A stretch of 64,000 nt of DNA from Epiperipatus broadwayi (lineage: Eukaryota > Onychophora > Udeonychophora > Euonychophora > Peripatidae): positions 1,015,001 through 1,079,000 of the forward strand of contig JAQFVV010006221.1 of NCBI GenBank assembly GCA_028023455.1, in the 5' to 3' direction. Shown piece after piece: positions 11,704 through 23,790 of this stretch. How positions within the stretch are numbered: position 1 is the stretch's first letter; every line of letters begins with the position of its first letter. The translations under genes were made by a program, and so were the position numbers. The notes beneath the pieces were generated by a model. The model did no database searches, was not told where the DNA came from, and was given only the letters and a program-made list of their open reading frames with translations.

Positions 11704-12281
11704 TGACATTTACATAACTCAGTGGGAGGTACAGTTACTTCGGTTTCAATTATTTACATTTAACTCAATAAACTTTCTTTCTTTATTTATTATTTTGTAA
11801 TTCAACAAATAGGAGTAGTTCACTATAAAAGGAAAGATTAACTATATTACAAATAAACTAGTTTAGCACTGTTTTCAATTTGGCATGACTTGCCTGATTG
11901 AAAGCAGTGCTAAACTATAGTTTATTTGTAATATTTTTAATCTTTCCTTTTTAGCAAATTACTCCTAATTATTGAATTATTTACATTTATGATTAATTAT
12001 TATTACATTTATTAAACTGAATTTTCATTTGATATTTAGAGATGGTTAAAATTAACACTCAGCCTTGATACCCTGAATGCTTCAATGATGACTTTAGATT
12101 ATTTAGGCTGTTTCTACATTAGAATATTAGACAAAATTCATCCTATAGTTTAAAACTACTTCAAAAAACTAAGCTTATATAACAACAGAACTAAAAGATA
12201 GATTGATATCATTTTATCTTTTCATAGTTGTTGATATTTACATAACTCAGTGAGAGGTACAGTTACTTCTGTTTCAATTAT
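11704..12281. repeat. 50-base direct repeat bracketing a foldback element
   Basis: 11704-11753 and 12231-12281 share CATTTACATAACTCAGTG, GAGGTACAGTTACTTC and GTTTCAATTAT with only a few differences. The interval between them contains the foldback at 11799-11978. The repeat is too long for a target-site duplication. It could be a short tandem unit split by insertion, or the ends of an unknown element. Confidence 0.7.
11799..11978. mobile_element. Foldback MITE, ~75-base arms
   Basis: AATTCAACAAATAGGAGTA at the left faces ACTCCTAATTATTGAATT at the right. Inside, ATTACAAATAAACTA and TTTAGCACTG are repeated in reverse complement up to a loop of a few bases near 11890. No open frame. A palindromic non-autonomous DNA element is the best reading. 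Confidence 0.85.
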
Positions 12282-12289
12282 ATATATAT

Positions 12290-12850
12290 TGTAACCTTAT
12301 AAAATAGAGAGAGAGAGAGAAAGATAAGAAGAAAATAGAATAAAGAAGATATAATGATAAAGATAAATGATGAAAATGAAATGAGAGAAGCCAATTGTAA
12401 CCTAATAGAATGAGATGGGGGTATGAGAAAGAGAAATAGAAAAGAAGAGAAATGCTAATAATGAAATGATAATAATGATAATAGAGGGAGAAAATTATGA
12501 AATGGAGGTAAACATGATGATGATGAAAGGTACGTGGAATAGAAAGAGGGAGAAGATGATATGAAGAAGATAATGATAATGGTAAAAATAAATGATAATG
12601 ATAATGGTAAGAAAAGAATTGAGGAGGAAAAGAAATGGGGAAAAGTAATAGAAATGATATATATGTGATGGATATATTAAAGAAATGAGATGATTGATTA
12701 AGATGTGAAAAAGAGATATAAGAAGAAGATAGAATAAAGGAGAGAGAAATGAAATGAGATGATAGAAAGAAATGACATGAAAAGAAATGGAATGAAATGA
12801 AATATAATATAAATGAGGGACTCTTAACGACTCGGCTCAGTGGGGTTACA
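12290..12850. repeat. Purine-rich tract of ~540 bases between TGTAACC and GGTTACA
   Basis: 12300-12810 on the + strand is very largely G and A (GA dinucleotides, then GATAATGATAATGG and GAAATGAAATG words) with few C. The left edge reads TGTAACC (12290) and the right edge GGTTACA (12844-12850), an inverted pair like LTR ends; a second internal TTGTAACC lies near 12396. The last 30 bases (GACTCGGCTCAGTGGGG) resemble the end of the LTR-like block at 29634. The long minus-strand open frame here is a by-product of the purine bias (S, H, Y, L only) and is not a gene. Confidence 0.6.
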
Positions 12851-15800
12851 ATAAATTTAAAGAAAAGAAATGATGATCCAGAGATGTATAAGCAAATAAA
12901 GCTCAAATCCAACACTGCTGAACTATACCGACTATAGTATATTAATAATGATCTAATATTAAACCATACCAAGGATTATTTAAAAATCACTAATCCATAA
13001 TTACCATATTAATCCTACCAATCATTCATACACTCTCTGAATAAGACCTATGATGCTTTATTTTATAAGATTATCTTACAGAATTATATTTACTAAAACA
13101 ACAAGAGTAAATGACCTCAGGGATTTTAAAACTAAAACTCTTGTGTAAAATTAAAGTTTAAGTTAAGTTGCCTATTAAAGAATTACTGTGATTAATAAAT
13201 AAATAAGTGACATCTTAGCTGACCATAAAATAATTATAATATGTTCAATCTTAAAATAATAACAAAACGAATATTAATTCACAAAATTTAGTGAATCAAT
13301 TAAATTTAAACTAATAATAGCCTATTATCTAAGATATTACTTGAGCAAAGAAAAGAGCAAGGATACTTTTAATGCCTTTCCATACTCATAGATAACCACT
13401 AAAGACCTCAAATGCAAATGGATTGGAATTCTTTAAATATATAAGATTTAAGATGATGATAGATGATGTGCAGTGAATATAAGATAATGTACAGTTCTTA
13501 AAATAATATTAATTAAAATATTCTTCTGAAGTACTAATATGTTAATCTGATATTGCATAATCTTTAATCTGAAAGATATACTGATAATTAAAAAAAATAA
13601 ACTTTTAATTAAGTATTTAATTGTGTATCTGCTATAATGCAATTATCTGTATTTGTGATTCCATATGAGAATCATTTACTTTAAACATAATTTTTTTTTA
13701 AAAAAACAATATCAATTGTATTTAATTAACTTAGAATCTACTTGTAAATTTCTGAATTGAAGATTCATTAAATTCAAAAATTTAAGACTTTGTGAACTTG
13801 GAACCCAAGACAATAATATATTTTCATATAAAAGCAAAATAAACAAACAAAACTTTTGAAATAATAATAATTTGATTTATTAATAATGAGAAGAAATGTT
13901 TATAAATACAGTGGAATACAAACAGTGCCAATACTGCACTAAGATTTTATATAATCATTTGGACTAATTAATAACATTATTGTGTCATCTACTAATCAGA
14001 ATAACACCCAGAACTATGTTTATATTGAAAACCCTAAGCTTAATTTTATACTCCTCAACTTAACAAACGCTAAGTTGGAGTAACTATTCAACAATACTTT
14101 TGAAAATATCATCACTAGTTTCACGGATATAACTAATATCACAGCTAGATATATATTTAAATCAGATTAAGCTAATACTAAAATTAAACCAACTTAAGTG
14201 TATGGGACAATCATTCATCAGAGATCAGTTATACTTTTTCTTAAATAAATCTAGTCCACATAAAATTATTCCCTCAATGTTTTAAAGATAATGATATAAC
14301 AGACTTACAAATCCAGCGGCGAAATTCTGGATGAAAATATTAAATTATTATATGTGAATTGCCACTTGTACCATATGCATATTTAATATACTTTAAAATA
14401 AATATAACTTATTGTTGGTTAGCTTGTGTGTGATAAAACTATCATAGCAACACAATTCAAACATTGATATACCTATGAGCCTTAAATTAGCTACAACTAC
14501 CTGAAGAAATACATTTCCTCAAACAAGCATATCTTGTCACCACAAATCTAAAACAAATGCAACATCACCTACTGTGGTGGAATTAGCATTAAGTTATCAT
14601 GAATGATAGGCAAAAAATATAAAGATACTAAGCTCTTCAGAGCTGGAAAAGAATATGGTGGCTTTCAAAATACCTAACTTCAAGGCGAAACAAAGATGTC
14701 TGGTATTTATCTTCAGTACATCTGGGAACAGGAACACCCACCAGAAAAGCATAATCCTCTCTCATGGGATTTTCAATGCTTATAAATGTGATTATCATCA
14801 CTGAAAAATACAATATAATAACCCTCTTTTGGGGACAAGCATTATCAAATCATGGAATTGCATTACAATAAGGATGGAGGATACTCTCGACTCCATAAAC
14901 ATATTCAAAAATTATGAACTAAGCCTAATTCTTGAGGCTACCAAATTCTAACTAATAGCAAGATATATACTTCACTTAAACTAACTAAATTATTTCCAAG
15001 AAATTTATAAAATACAAAACGTATATCCAATATTCGAACCAACAAAGCAAACTATGTGTCAACTGACTACTGTAGAAAATACTTTAAACTTAAATGCATA
15101 TAAAATTCTAGGCAATGCACACATAACAAAATATTAAATGCTAAAAATATAGTAAATAGTGGACTTTTGAAATGGTAAATTAAATGCAAGAATATTTACT
15201 TCTCGATGAATATAAAATATTTGTAATTATTCTTAATATAACATTCATAAAACGAATGGATATTCTCTGATAAACTACTTTAGTAAATTTAAAATAAAAA
15301 TTGAGTAAAACATCCCATTTATATGAAAATAAGACTGTGATATTTAAATCTTTATAATAAAATTATTAAATAGAAACTAGCTAGTGTAATGCTTGATAAA
15401 TAAACTAAATCTACTTAAGAATGGCAAAGAAACATTTGCTCATTCAAATAAACCTATTTCATTTTAAAATTATAACCCTAGTTTACCTGTATATTTATGC
15501 AAAAAGTGTTACATAAAAATTTAATAGCATAAATATTTTTATTGTTTCATTCTTTTTTAACCAATAAAACAAACAATAAAAAAAAAAATAATACATTAAC
15601 TTAAGTTCATATTTCGTCTCCGTGATGATTTTTCCATTTCATAATGTGTATACAATTTATCCAGGTTTAGATATCTATTTAAATTCAAAGCTTCAGTTAA
15701 TACATTTATATACATGGCAATCATTTCCAAACGAAAATGTTCAGTAGTTCTCTATATAAACACGTTCACTTTCTTTTATCTTTAAAGATAATTTTAAATA

Positions 15801-17501
15801 TTAAAATAATAAAACATCGTAAGCATAAACATAAGTTGGCACTGGAAAATAAATTACTCAACTGAGTAACATAAGTATAATAAGTATAAGTAAAATAATC
15901 CGGCATTGAAAACAATAAATTCTTCAGCTGAGTACATGTTTTTATATTTATAATCCTAGGTTCAAACGCGGAATAATTATAATACATATTTTTAGTTAAC
16001 TTTCAGCTTTAGATAAATGCATTTTTTTAAAATAGAGCTCTTTTTTTAAAACGTTTCTTAATATTTAAAAATGTATTTCTTTTTTTTTTTTTAAACAAAT
16101 TTCCTTTTATTTATTTTTAAAACATAAGAGTAGACTTTGTTTATAATTAAGGATGCTTCTTGTTTTATGAACTAAGATCAACGGTCATAAAGTTACTTAT
16201 AAGTACTGGCCACTATAACAAAACATTACATATTTGACAGAGACAAGTTCATTAATAATATTTTTAAATTCATTTAAAGTTTTACTTCCAAACAAATTCT
16301 TTTCATATTACTGGTATAAACGAGAATTAGCATTTTAAAATACATATTTTCTTCTTAAATATTATTCTTTTAAGAGCATATTTACATGTATATAGCATGT
16401 ATTAATAATGCAGTATTAAATTTAATGTCACTTTTAATTTATAAAGACGCTAACGCATTTCCATTTTAATATTTTAAAATATTTGAATGTCTTTTTTTTT
16501 TTTTTTAATTTCTTCTTCACGTGTATTTTTAATTTGATAGGAGGTATACTATATTTTAATGCAATAAAGTCTTTAGCCATAACAATACTTAATAATTTAA
16601 GTTTTACTTCTAAATAAAGAAAAAATGAATAGAATAAAAGTAAATGAAATATGAGACGCTGTATTTTTTTCTGCAAACATTTTACCGCAAATTTTAATGC
16701 CTCAACTGGAATGAAAAACTGTCAGGAAAAAAACGGATTACCTTTTTTTCTCAGCCCACTGTCATTACTGGATGATTTAAAATAATGGTTTTAAAAACAT
16801 ACTTTTATTTTTAGAAAATATAAAGTTTTAAAAATTACTTTTATTAAATTACTATTAAGATTCAGCTACACATATATTTAAAACAGATCAGCAACTGAAT
16901 AAACCTTTTTTATCTCACAATTTTTCACCCCCCTACAGTTTATTTAAAAACCAATAAAAACTATTTTTTATTAAATTTAAATATTCCAACAAACTAGCTG
17001 TAGAATCAATCCAATGACGTAATCAATATAATTTTCTTATACCATGTGACCTTCAGCTGGAAAATCAAAAATTCATTATTACAAGTATTATGCAACAATT
17101 TCTTTTTATGATATTTTATCCAAAACAATAGTAATAAATATAAAATTTAAAGTTATACCCTTTATTAAACCCTTAAATATTTTATTAAAATAATTTTATC
17201 CACACATTTGCTTTATTTATTTTAAACAATATGAGAGTTAAATTATTTTTTATTCTTATGTTTTCCATGTCTCTGCATGCACATATATATTCTCACATAC
17301 ATCTAGCGTTACATTAATTGTTTAAAATTATTTTTAGAATTACAACAATAAAATGTTGATGATTATTTAATCAAACTAATTTTTATAACTGGAATGTTAA
17401 GCTACAAAAACTAACAATAAATATTCATATTTTTTTAATAAAAACTTACATATCATTTTTTAAAATTTATTACTTACTTATTCCAACTTAATAATAATAT
17501 C
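12851..17501. other. Long AT-rich non-coding stretch
   Basis: No exon, RNA gene or named element was found in 4.6 kb. A weak tandem pair occurs near 15835-15960 (GGCACTGGAAAATAAATT and GGCATTGAAAACAATAAATT, each followed by a GAGTAC/GAGTAAC word). The scattered small frames are typical of A/T-rich DNA. Confidence 0.6.
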
Positions 17502-17526
17502 TTATTATTATTATTATTATTATTTA

Positions 17527-17604
<78 letters not shown>
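17502..17604. repeat. (TTA)n microsatellite
   Basis: About 100 bases of TTA/ATT triplets with one interruption (TTTAA) near 17522. Confidence 0.97.
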
Positions 17605-19082
17605 TAAACATTAGAATAGATTATACGATAGTTATTTTAGAATACATTTAATATTACTTACAAAACTGACAACTATTTCTGATATCTTTTTTTTTTTTTT
17701 AGAATTCAAATTATTATTTAGCATTTCTTACCAACCTAACTCATATATCTTTTTCAAATACTTAGACATAATACAATAATGATTACAATCAATACAAGAT
17801 TATCCTAGTTTAGTCATTAACTAATTTAATTTTCATTTTTATCATTATTATTTTTTTTAAAAAATCAGACAATTTCAAACCAAAAGGTTAAGCTAAGATA
17901 ACCTTTGGCTCCTTTTGGAACTAAGTGAAACTTCATTTAGGTACAATATATATATATATATATAAACACACACAATATTCAGAATCTATTTTACTTTATT
18001 TTCCTTTTTAAAAAATCTGAAATGAGATAATATGAATAAAAATATTTTTCATTAAGGTGTTTTATGAAATTTTCCATTTCATAAATTTGTAAAAAAATTG
18101 TAATTCATGCAGTGGTAAATGATGATTACTTGTTCGTTTTCTTTTTATAGTAATTCCTTATTGATCAACGTTTTCTTTTCTTTTCGGATTCCAACTTTGA
18201 ATTTCAGTCACTTTAATTAAAATCTTAGCAATAAATTTTGAGAAATTATCCAGTGTAAATACCTGCAAATCTTTAATTTTCTTTATTATTTGTTTGATTT
18301 GTTAGAGCATAAACTTATACTATGGTTATGTTAAATGGGCATCCGTGAAATTGAATTGATATAAATTGATAATTCAAAAATTTATATCCAGAAATAATAC
18401 TTGCAATATTCTTTATTATAATGAAATAGACTAAATAATGAGTAATGTTTTTAAATCTAAAATCTCCCAATTTATATATTTTAACTCTTAATAAGTTAAT
18501 GTATGATTCATTTCTACTTTTTTCATCCCCTTACCTTTTTTTGATTCATAGTCTGTATATCGACCATAAAACTTTTCATGCATTTAGAGATTTTTTTTCT
18601 TCTTCATACAACTGCTAAGACATACAAATGGCAAACAAGTTCAGCAAGACTAGAAAATATCATTGGTTCTTTCTCAATAATATAATAAATTTCTCTAGAC
18701 TTAAGAAACTCACTTTCTAGCATTTTAACTTTAAACACTTTCGCTTTATTATTTGTGATTCTTAACAGAATATGCAGAAGTGGGTTGTGATAGTCATGTC
18801 TTATAGATTAAAAACTTTAACCGGCATCGGTTGCCATTAGTGATATTAGTAATAAACATTAAGAAGTATATAGAAAAGGATGCAAAGCAAAATATAAGAT
18901 AAGAGAGATTAAGAAAAGACATAATTTCTTTTCAAGCAAGATGTTAACGGAGTTAAAGTGAAAATTAGGATCATTTTTCACTATAAGACTACAAGTATAA
19001 TCAATATATGGAAAAAGTATATATGCTGGGGACATTTCAGTTTCGCTCAAACCATATTTACTGAGTTTATCAGAACATCATT
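17605..19082. other. AT-rich non-coding DNA
   Basis: Short TA and T runs only. Nothing recognised. Confidence 0.6.
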
Positions 19083-19212
19083 ATCCTCAATTATCCATGC
19101 CGTGTCATATTGCTGACCCATTTGATCACACACATGTTGAAATCTATGATCAAGTGTGTCAGCAGTATGAGATAGCGCGGATAGTTGAGGGTCGTGTGAA
19201 AGTCTGAGTTCA
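19083..19212. repeat. R2-family repeat forming a hairpin
   Basis: TATCCATGCCGTGTCATATT..GCTGAC is matched in reverse by GTCAGCAGTATGAGATAGCG, centred near 19137. It then continues with the R2 tail, GTGTGAAAGTCTGAGTTCAAACC, split here as GTGTGAAAGTCTG and AGTTCAAACC. That tail has a degenerate tRNA-like B box. Related copies lie at 23594, 26911, 32492, 61862 and 62700. Confidence 0.7.
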
Positions 19213-19530
19213 AACCCCTTATATATTACGTATTGGAGTGCAGGTATGAAAAAGTCTGTATTGTAGAAAAAATTTATATATCAGAACATCATTATGTATA
19301 TTATTTTATAAATAAAAATGAAAGAATTTATTTTATCAATAAGCTAAAGTTATTTTACACTTTTATCGCAATTAAAGATTTTGATTATATTAAAAAAAAA
19401 ATTGATTTTTATTACAAGGCTTTTATTTTGTTTTAAAACTGTTTGCAATTTGGCATTAAAATAAAGCTTTACATTTGTTATGTGATTAAGTTAACTTTTC
19501 CAACAACATTATAAGAAATTAATCTTTTAC

Positions 19531-20270
19531 CCCCCCCCCCTCCGATGTTGAATTTATACACAGAACGAAGAAATAACGCTTTAAAGTGACAAATAGAAAA
19601 GCAGACCAAGGATTCCCGCTCTTTTATTGAATCGCTATTCTTCTGCTTTTAACTTGCCAAGAACTGTTTTGGGTCTTGAACATTATACTCGTGGCAAGTC
19701 AAGGTAGGAAGCGGAGAGATCCGTCTCCGACGGTTTTAAAACGGATCTAGGGTAAAATGAACGACCTCATCGGTCTTATTACTTTTTTATTACTATTTAA
19801 TTTGCAACATCGTCGTACACGCCTATACGGAATGTATATTCTAATATTTGTTTATATATATATTATTAATTGGATAAATATTTATTTAAACCAACTAAAG
19901 TGTTTGTCCTTAATTCATATTCTACTTGGCTTTGGAGAAAGCAATATTATAAAAATTATCCGTAATATCCAAAGATCAAATTTAACGAATCATTTGGAAT
20001 AAGGCTATTCACCCAGTTTCATGATTAAAAACAAAATTAATCGTAAACTTCTATTCTCGTCTACTTAGTATTATAAAACTATTTTATGATTACTGAAGGC
20101 GAATTCCCTAACTTTCGAGCGATATTTATTCGTAGTAGGAAATAATTTAATAGGAAATATGAATAACATGCATTGTAATGTAGGCAATTATTGTTTAACG
20201 TTAAACTAAAAAAACGCGCAGTTTAAAAATAATGATAATATTGTTTTAATAGAATTTAAATAATTACATC
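19531..20270 (+). promoter_or_regulatory. Presumed 5' flank/5' UTR of the AT-hook gene
   Basis: This interval precedes the start codon at 20271. It contains the few CpG-bearing words of the area (CTCCGATG, GATCCGTCTCCGACGG, CGTCGTACACGCC, TTCGAGCGA) and a C-run at 19531-19540. No TATA box or initiator can be assigned with confidence, and the transcription start and any upstream non-coding exon are unknown. The open frame 19757-20002 inside it has no recognisable protein character. Position relative to exon 1 is the only strong argument. Confidence 0.35.
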
Positions 20271-20357
20271 ATGAGAAGAGGCAGACCATTGAAACGCCAA
20301 GATACACCAGAAGATGAATTTCTTAGTTTTGATGACGATGACACTCCTACTAAAGAT
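20271..20357 (+). CDS. Exon 1 of an AT-hook protein gene (29 codons)
   Basis: ATG at 20271, with an A at -3, begins 29 codons that read MRRGRPLKRQDTPEDEF and continue with an acidic LSFDDDDTPTKD tail. RRGRP at residues 2-6 is a canonical AT-hook core, which binds the minor groove of AT-rich DNA, so a nuclear chromatin or DNA-binding protein is likely. The exon ends in GAT|GTAAAT, a fair splice donor, in phase 0. Exon 2 at 58479 also starts in phase 0 (after an AG acceptor), and the junction would run on as ..TPTKD|DEDLTKKTPD.., keeping the acidic/TP character. The same AT-hook plus TPEDE order recurs in exon 2, which strongly supports joining the two. The protein family is not identified; several unrelated chromatin proteins carry AT-hooks. 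No in-frame alternative ATG precedes it closely. Confidence 0.7.
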
Positions 20358-20538
20358 GTAAATATTAGAATTATTTAGTTGACACTAATTTATAATTTTC
20401 AAAAATGATATAAAACGTATATATTTTTATAATTTTATTTGTATATATATAAAAAGATATTAATAATTTTAATCGCACGTAAATGATTTTTAATGTTTAC
20501 AAGTATAACGTTTTAAGTATATAAATACTACTTGTCAA

Positions 20539-20626
20539 GCGTTGGTGGCCTAATGATTAGCATAGCTGCCTTCCAAGCAACTGGCCCGGGTTCGCTTACC
20601 GGTCAACGCATTTGACATATGAAACA
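20539..20626 (+). mobile_element. tRNA-derived SINE S1
   Basis: GCGTTGGTGGCCTAATGATT (acceptor arm and A box), B box GGGTTCGCTTACC and a GACATATGAAAC end. The 14-base target duplication AAGTATATAAATAC is present at 20515-20528 and 20627-20640. A fairly young insertion. Confidence 0.92.
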
Positions 20627-20654
20627 AAGTATATAAATACGCGCGAAGTATTTA

Positions 20655-20830
20655 TAGAGGTAGATAAATAAGTAGAGATAGGTACACAACTGGATAGATA
20701 GATAGATAGATGGATGGATAAATAAATTGATAATTAAACAAATAAGAAGATAAATAGACAAAGAGGCAGATAGATAGTCATATAGATGGATAGATATAGA
20801 TAGACAAACATAAATAGATAGATAAACAAT
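20655..20830. repeat. Degenerate (GATA)n array
   Basis: GATA/GATG/AATA tetranucleotides with interruptions, starting just after the SINE. Confidence 0.9.
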
Positions 20831-21434
20831 TACAAGTTATAGAAAAAGTTTTACAAAAGTTTATCTAAACCATAAGTTACTAGCTGCAAGCAAAGCCAAA
20901 TGAGGATTATATTTTAAACTGGGAGAAAAACTGCTAAAGGTTCAATAAGTTTAACTCTTTGGAAATTCGGGTTTAAAAAATAACCGTATAGGTTGTGTAT
21001 ATCTGAGGGATACATACTACTGTGTATTGAAATGTGAAAAGCAAATTTAAAAAACACTGCAAATTTGCGTTTATTATATTTGCCTTTAGCTATAAGATGA
21101 GTACCTTATATTTATATAATAAAATGTATGCTTTTTCATTTTTGATGTTTTAATTATTGTTTTTAATATATTAATATCTCATCCTTAGAAAAGATTTCAA
21201 TTGCATTTAATAAATGTTTTCAATCCTATTGCTATCTTTTAAACTAACAGTATGAGAACAATCTTATCATATTTTATTTATTTATTTTAGAAACTTATTT
21301 TTATTAAATACTATCAATATTAAAATAAATCAAATCGAATACAATAGTGAAATTCAACAACGACATCAACTAAAAAAGATAAATTAATTGGATTTCACTT
21401 AGTTTACATATTTTCAAATAAGAAAAAGTTCTGT
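20831..21434. other. AT-rich intron DNA
   Basis: Nothing recognised. Confidence 0.6.
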
Positions 21435-21515
21435 GCGTTGGTGGCGAATGGTCAGCACAGCTGCCTTACAAGCAGTTGTCCCGGGTTCGCTTCCCGGCCG
21501 ATGTTTTGACACATA
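21435..21515 (+). mobile_element. tRNA-derived SINE S1
   Basis: GCGTTGGTGGCGAATGGTCA, an anticodon-arm-like CTGCCTTACAAGCAG (7-base loop CTTACAA), B box GGGTTCGCTTCCCGG, and GATGTTTTGACACAT. Compared with 20539 the tRNA cloverleaf is better kept. The target duplication is not clear. Confidence 0.85.
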
Positions 21516-22439
21516 AATATATATATAACTTTTCATTAACTTCAAAATTATTTCCTGGAATAATTACTTCTATAAAATGAGTAAGTTAGCCATCATGATC
21601 TAATTTTTGCCATTTAATCTCAATCGTTTCTGTTCACTTAAAGGTCTACATTTGTTTTAATAAATTTATAAACTACTACTCATATTAAATATTCCCAACG
21701 ATTTATCCAGTTTATATTTCTCAATATATAGCAAAAACAATTCATATTTAACATAAATGTGAAATCACTAATAATATCAATGCTTTCAGTAGTTTATCAT
21801 AACTTTCCAGTAATTGTAGACTTCTAAACTAATATTTAATTGCATTGTGATTTATCATTCATTTAATAAAGATTTAACCCTGCATCATCATCAGCAGCAG
21901 CACAACTTATAAATGGATTTAGTCAATCTAACTAAAAACAAATGGAAAGTCACAAACAAATAGTTAAATGGCATTTATATAGATGTACAAATATATTAGA
22001 GAATTTAAAAGATGATGCTTTGACAATTTGCAATGCTATCTTTTAATAACTTCTTCAATGGCAAGAATCTTCTTTAGTATATTGTTCAATTAAAAAACAA
22101 ACATAATGTACCCTTTAAAGAGACTCTCTAACATAATTTTTATAATGTAAAAGACATCTATCTCACATATGAAATTCATGTTCATTACTTTTAAATAAGC
22201 TAGTCGTTATTTATTTACTTCATATTTCCAATCCAAATATATAAGCCCTTATAATATAAATTTAATATATTAATATCCAAAAAAGTGATTGTTGTGTTTG
22301 GTCTGAATTGCAGGTTTCAGGCTCAAACCAACAGCCATATCAATGAAAAAATGAACACTCAATAAATACAGTTGTACATAGATAGACATAGTTAATACTG
22401 TGCTGGTTATGCCAAATGACTGGACTCATTTCCAACTGT
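21516..22439. other. AT-rich intron DNA
   Basis: Nothing recognised. Confidence 0.6.
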
Positions 22440-22800
22440 ATATATTAACCTGCCTCTTGAGTTCTAATCTTAACTCTTCCAGTGGTATTGGACAGCTTGC
22501 CTCGAGTTTGTTAAATGACACATCTGGCTGTACTAGACAGCTGACACATCCGGCTGTACTAGACAGCTTGCCTTGAGTCTGCAGCAGTCATAGCTGCTTC
22601 CAGTCCTATTGTGGACTTGTTTCATTGCATAGATATATCAGTAGTAAATATACTAGACACACCTTCACTGTTGGAAGTGGTTTCAATAAAGAGCACGTTC
22701 AGTCATTCAGATGGACAGATGTTCACTGTCGTTTAGGTTAAACAGATGTTCTCTGGTTTGCCTCCAAAAAGGCTGACTATTTATTGCCAGATACCTTACC
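22440..22800. repeat. GC-richer repeat with a 26-base tandem unit
   Basis: 22517-22542 and 22543-22568 are near-identical 26-base units (GACACATCYGGCTGTACTAG..CAGCT). A related TTGGACAGCTTGCC lies just upstream. AATAAAGAGCACG near 22686 is a polyadenylation-like word. The base composition differs from the flanks and suggests an inserted element, perhaps an LTR fragment, but no termini are visible. Confidence 0.5.
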
Positions 22801-23593
22801 CTACTTGTAGCAATGCATTCAGAGAGCCTAATCAATGGTAGGATTTTATACACATGTTTACATATTGGCCATACTTGTTTTTACCCTTTAGCCATGTTTA
22901 TGCATTGGTTGTCCACATGATTACACATTGGTTAGCAGCAATGAGTGCTCAATCCAATCAGATAAGAAAGGAATCTGGACTAGTCCCCTTCTGAAAGTAA
23001 GGTCAGATATGACATTGATGAAAATATCAATTTAATGATATTCTCACTGCATTTTAAAAATATTCAAGTTGCATTTTTAAATCATATTTTTTCAGTGCCT
23101 GTATGTTACCTCGATATAGAGCTTATACTTCACTTTTATACAAATCTGTTTTTGACTAATAGTCCTAAATATAAATAAATTAATAGAAGTGTTTATATCA
23201 TTATAAGCAATTACTGTCTTTTAACTTGTCAAATGATCTTGTCTTTTAATTAAGTATGAGACAGCTTAGTGGAGTTTTGAGTTTCAACATAACATCTTAA
23301 CAGGCCATTCTACTTAAATTTAATCTATATTAAGTTATTTTAATTGATTCATATTTTGAGATAAGCATCCAATGAATTAACTTTTCCTTAAAAGGCAACA
23401 GTTTACTAACACTGTCATTTTAAATCTGTAATTGGAGAGAACCCAGATTATACCAATCTAAAATAGAAAAATAATTCAGAATTTGTATGAAAATAATATT
23501 AAGTTCTATGAAAATTTGGGGGAGAGAAATTTACATTAATTTTTTTTTAATATGTAAGTACAAGTATAGTTATAGATACTTAAGATAGCTGTA
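22801..23593. other. AT-rich intron DNA
   Basis: Nothing recognised. Confidence 0.6.
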
Positions 23594-23790
23594 ATTAATG
23601 GGAATTTGTACCCAGACTTTCAAGCTGTCTTTAGTCGTCCACTATCTTATAAACCAATACACATGACCACATACATGTGAAAAAAGAAATTGGAAATCAT
23701 GTATCTCTTTTACATTATGTGGTCATGTGTATCAATTGTAAAAGATAGAGTGGATGAAAGTCTGGGTTAAAATCTCCTCAAATTAAAAAT
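23594..23790. repeat. R2-family repeat, two facing copies (hairpin)
   Basis: CCCAGACTTTCAAGC, CCACTATCTTATA and CACATGACCACAT at the left face ATGTGGTCATGTGTATCA, GATAGAGTGG and GAAAGTCTGGG at the right. The loop is near 23690. It is another palindromic copy of R2. Confidence 0.8.

Noticed and set aside
12274-12972. 232-residue minus-strand open frame
   Set aside because: It is the complement of a purine-rich tract; residues are almost only S, H, Y, L, F and I, with no domain.
20539-20626. Functional tRNA gene
   Set aside because: Target-site duplications and A-rich tails in this and sister copies show retroposed SINEs; the cloverleaf is imperfect.
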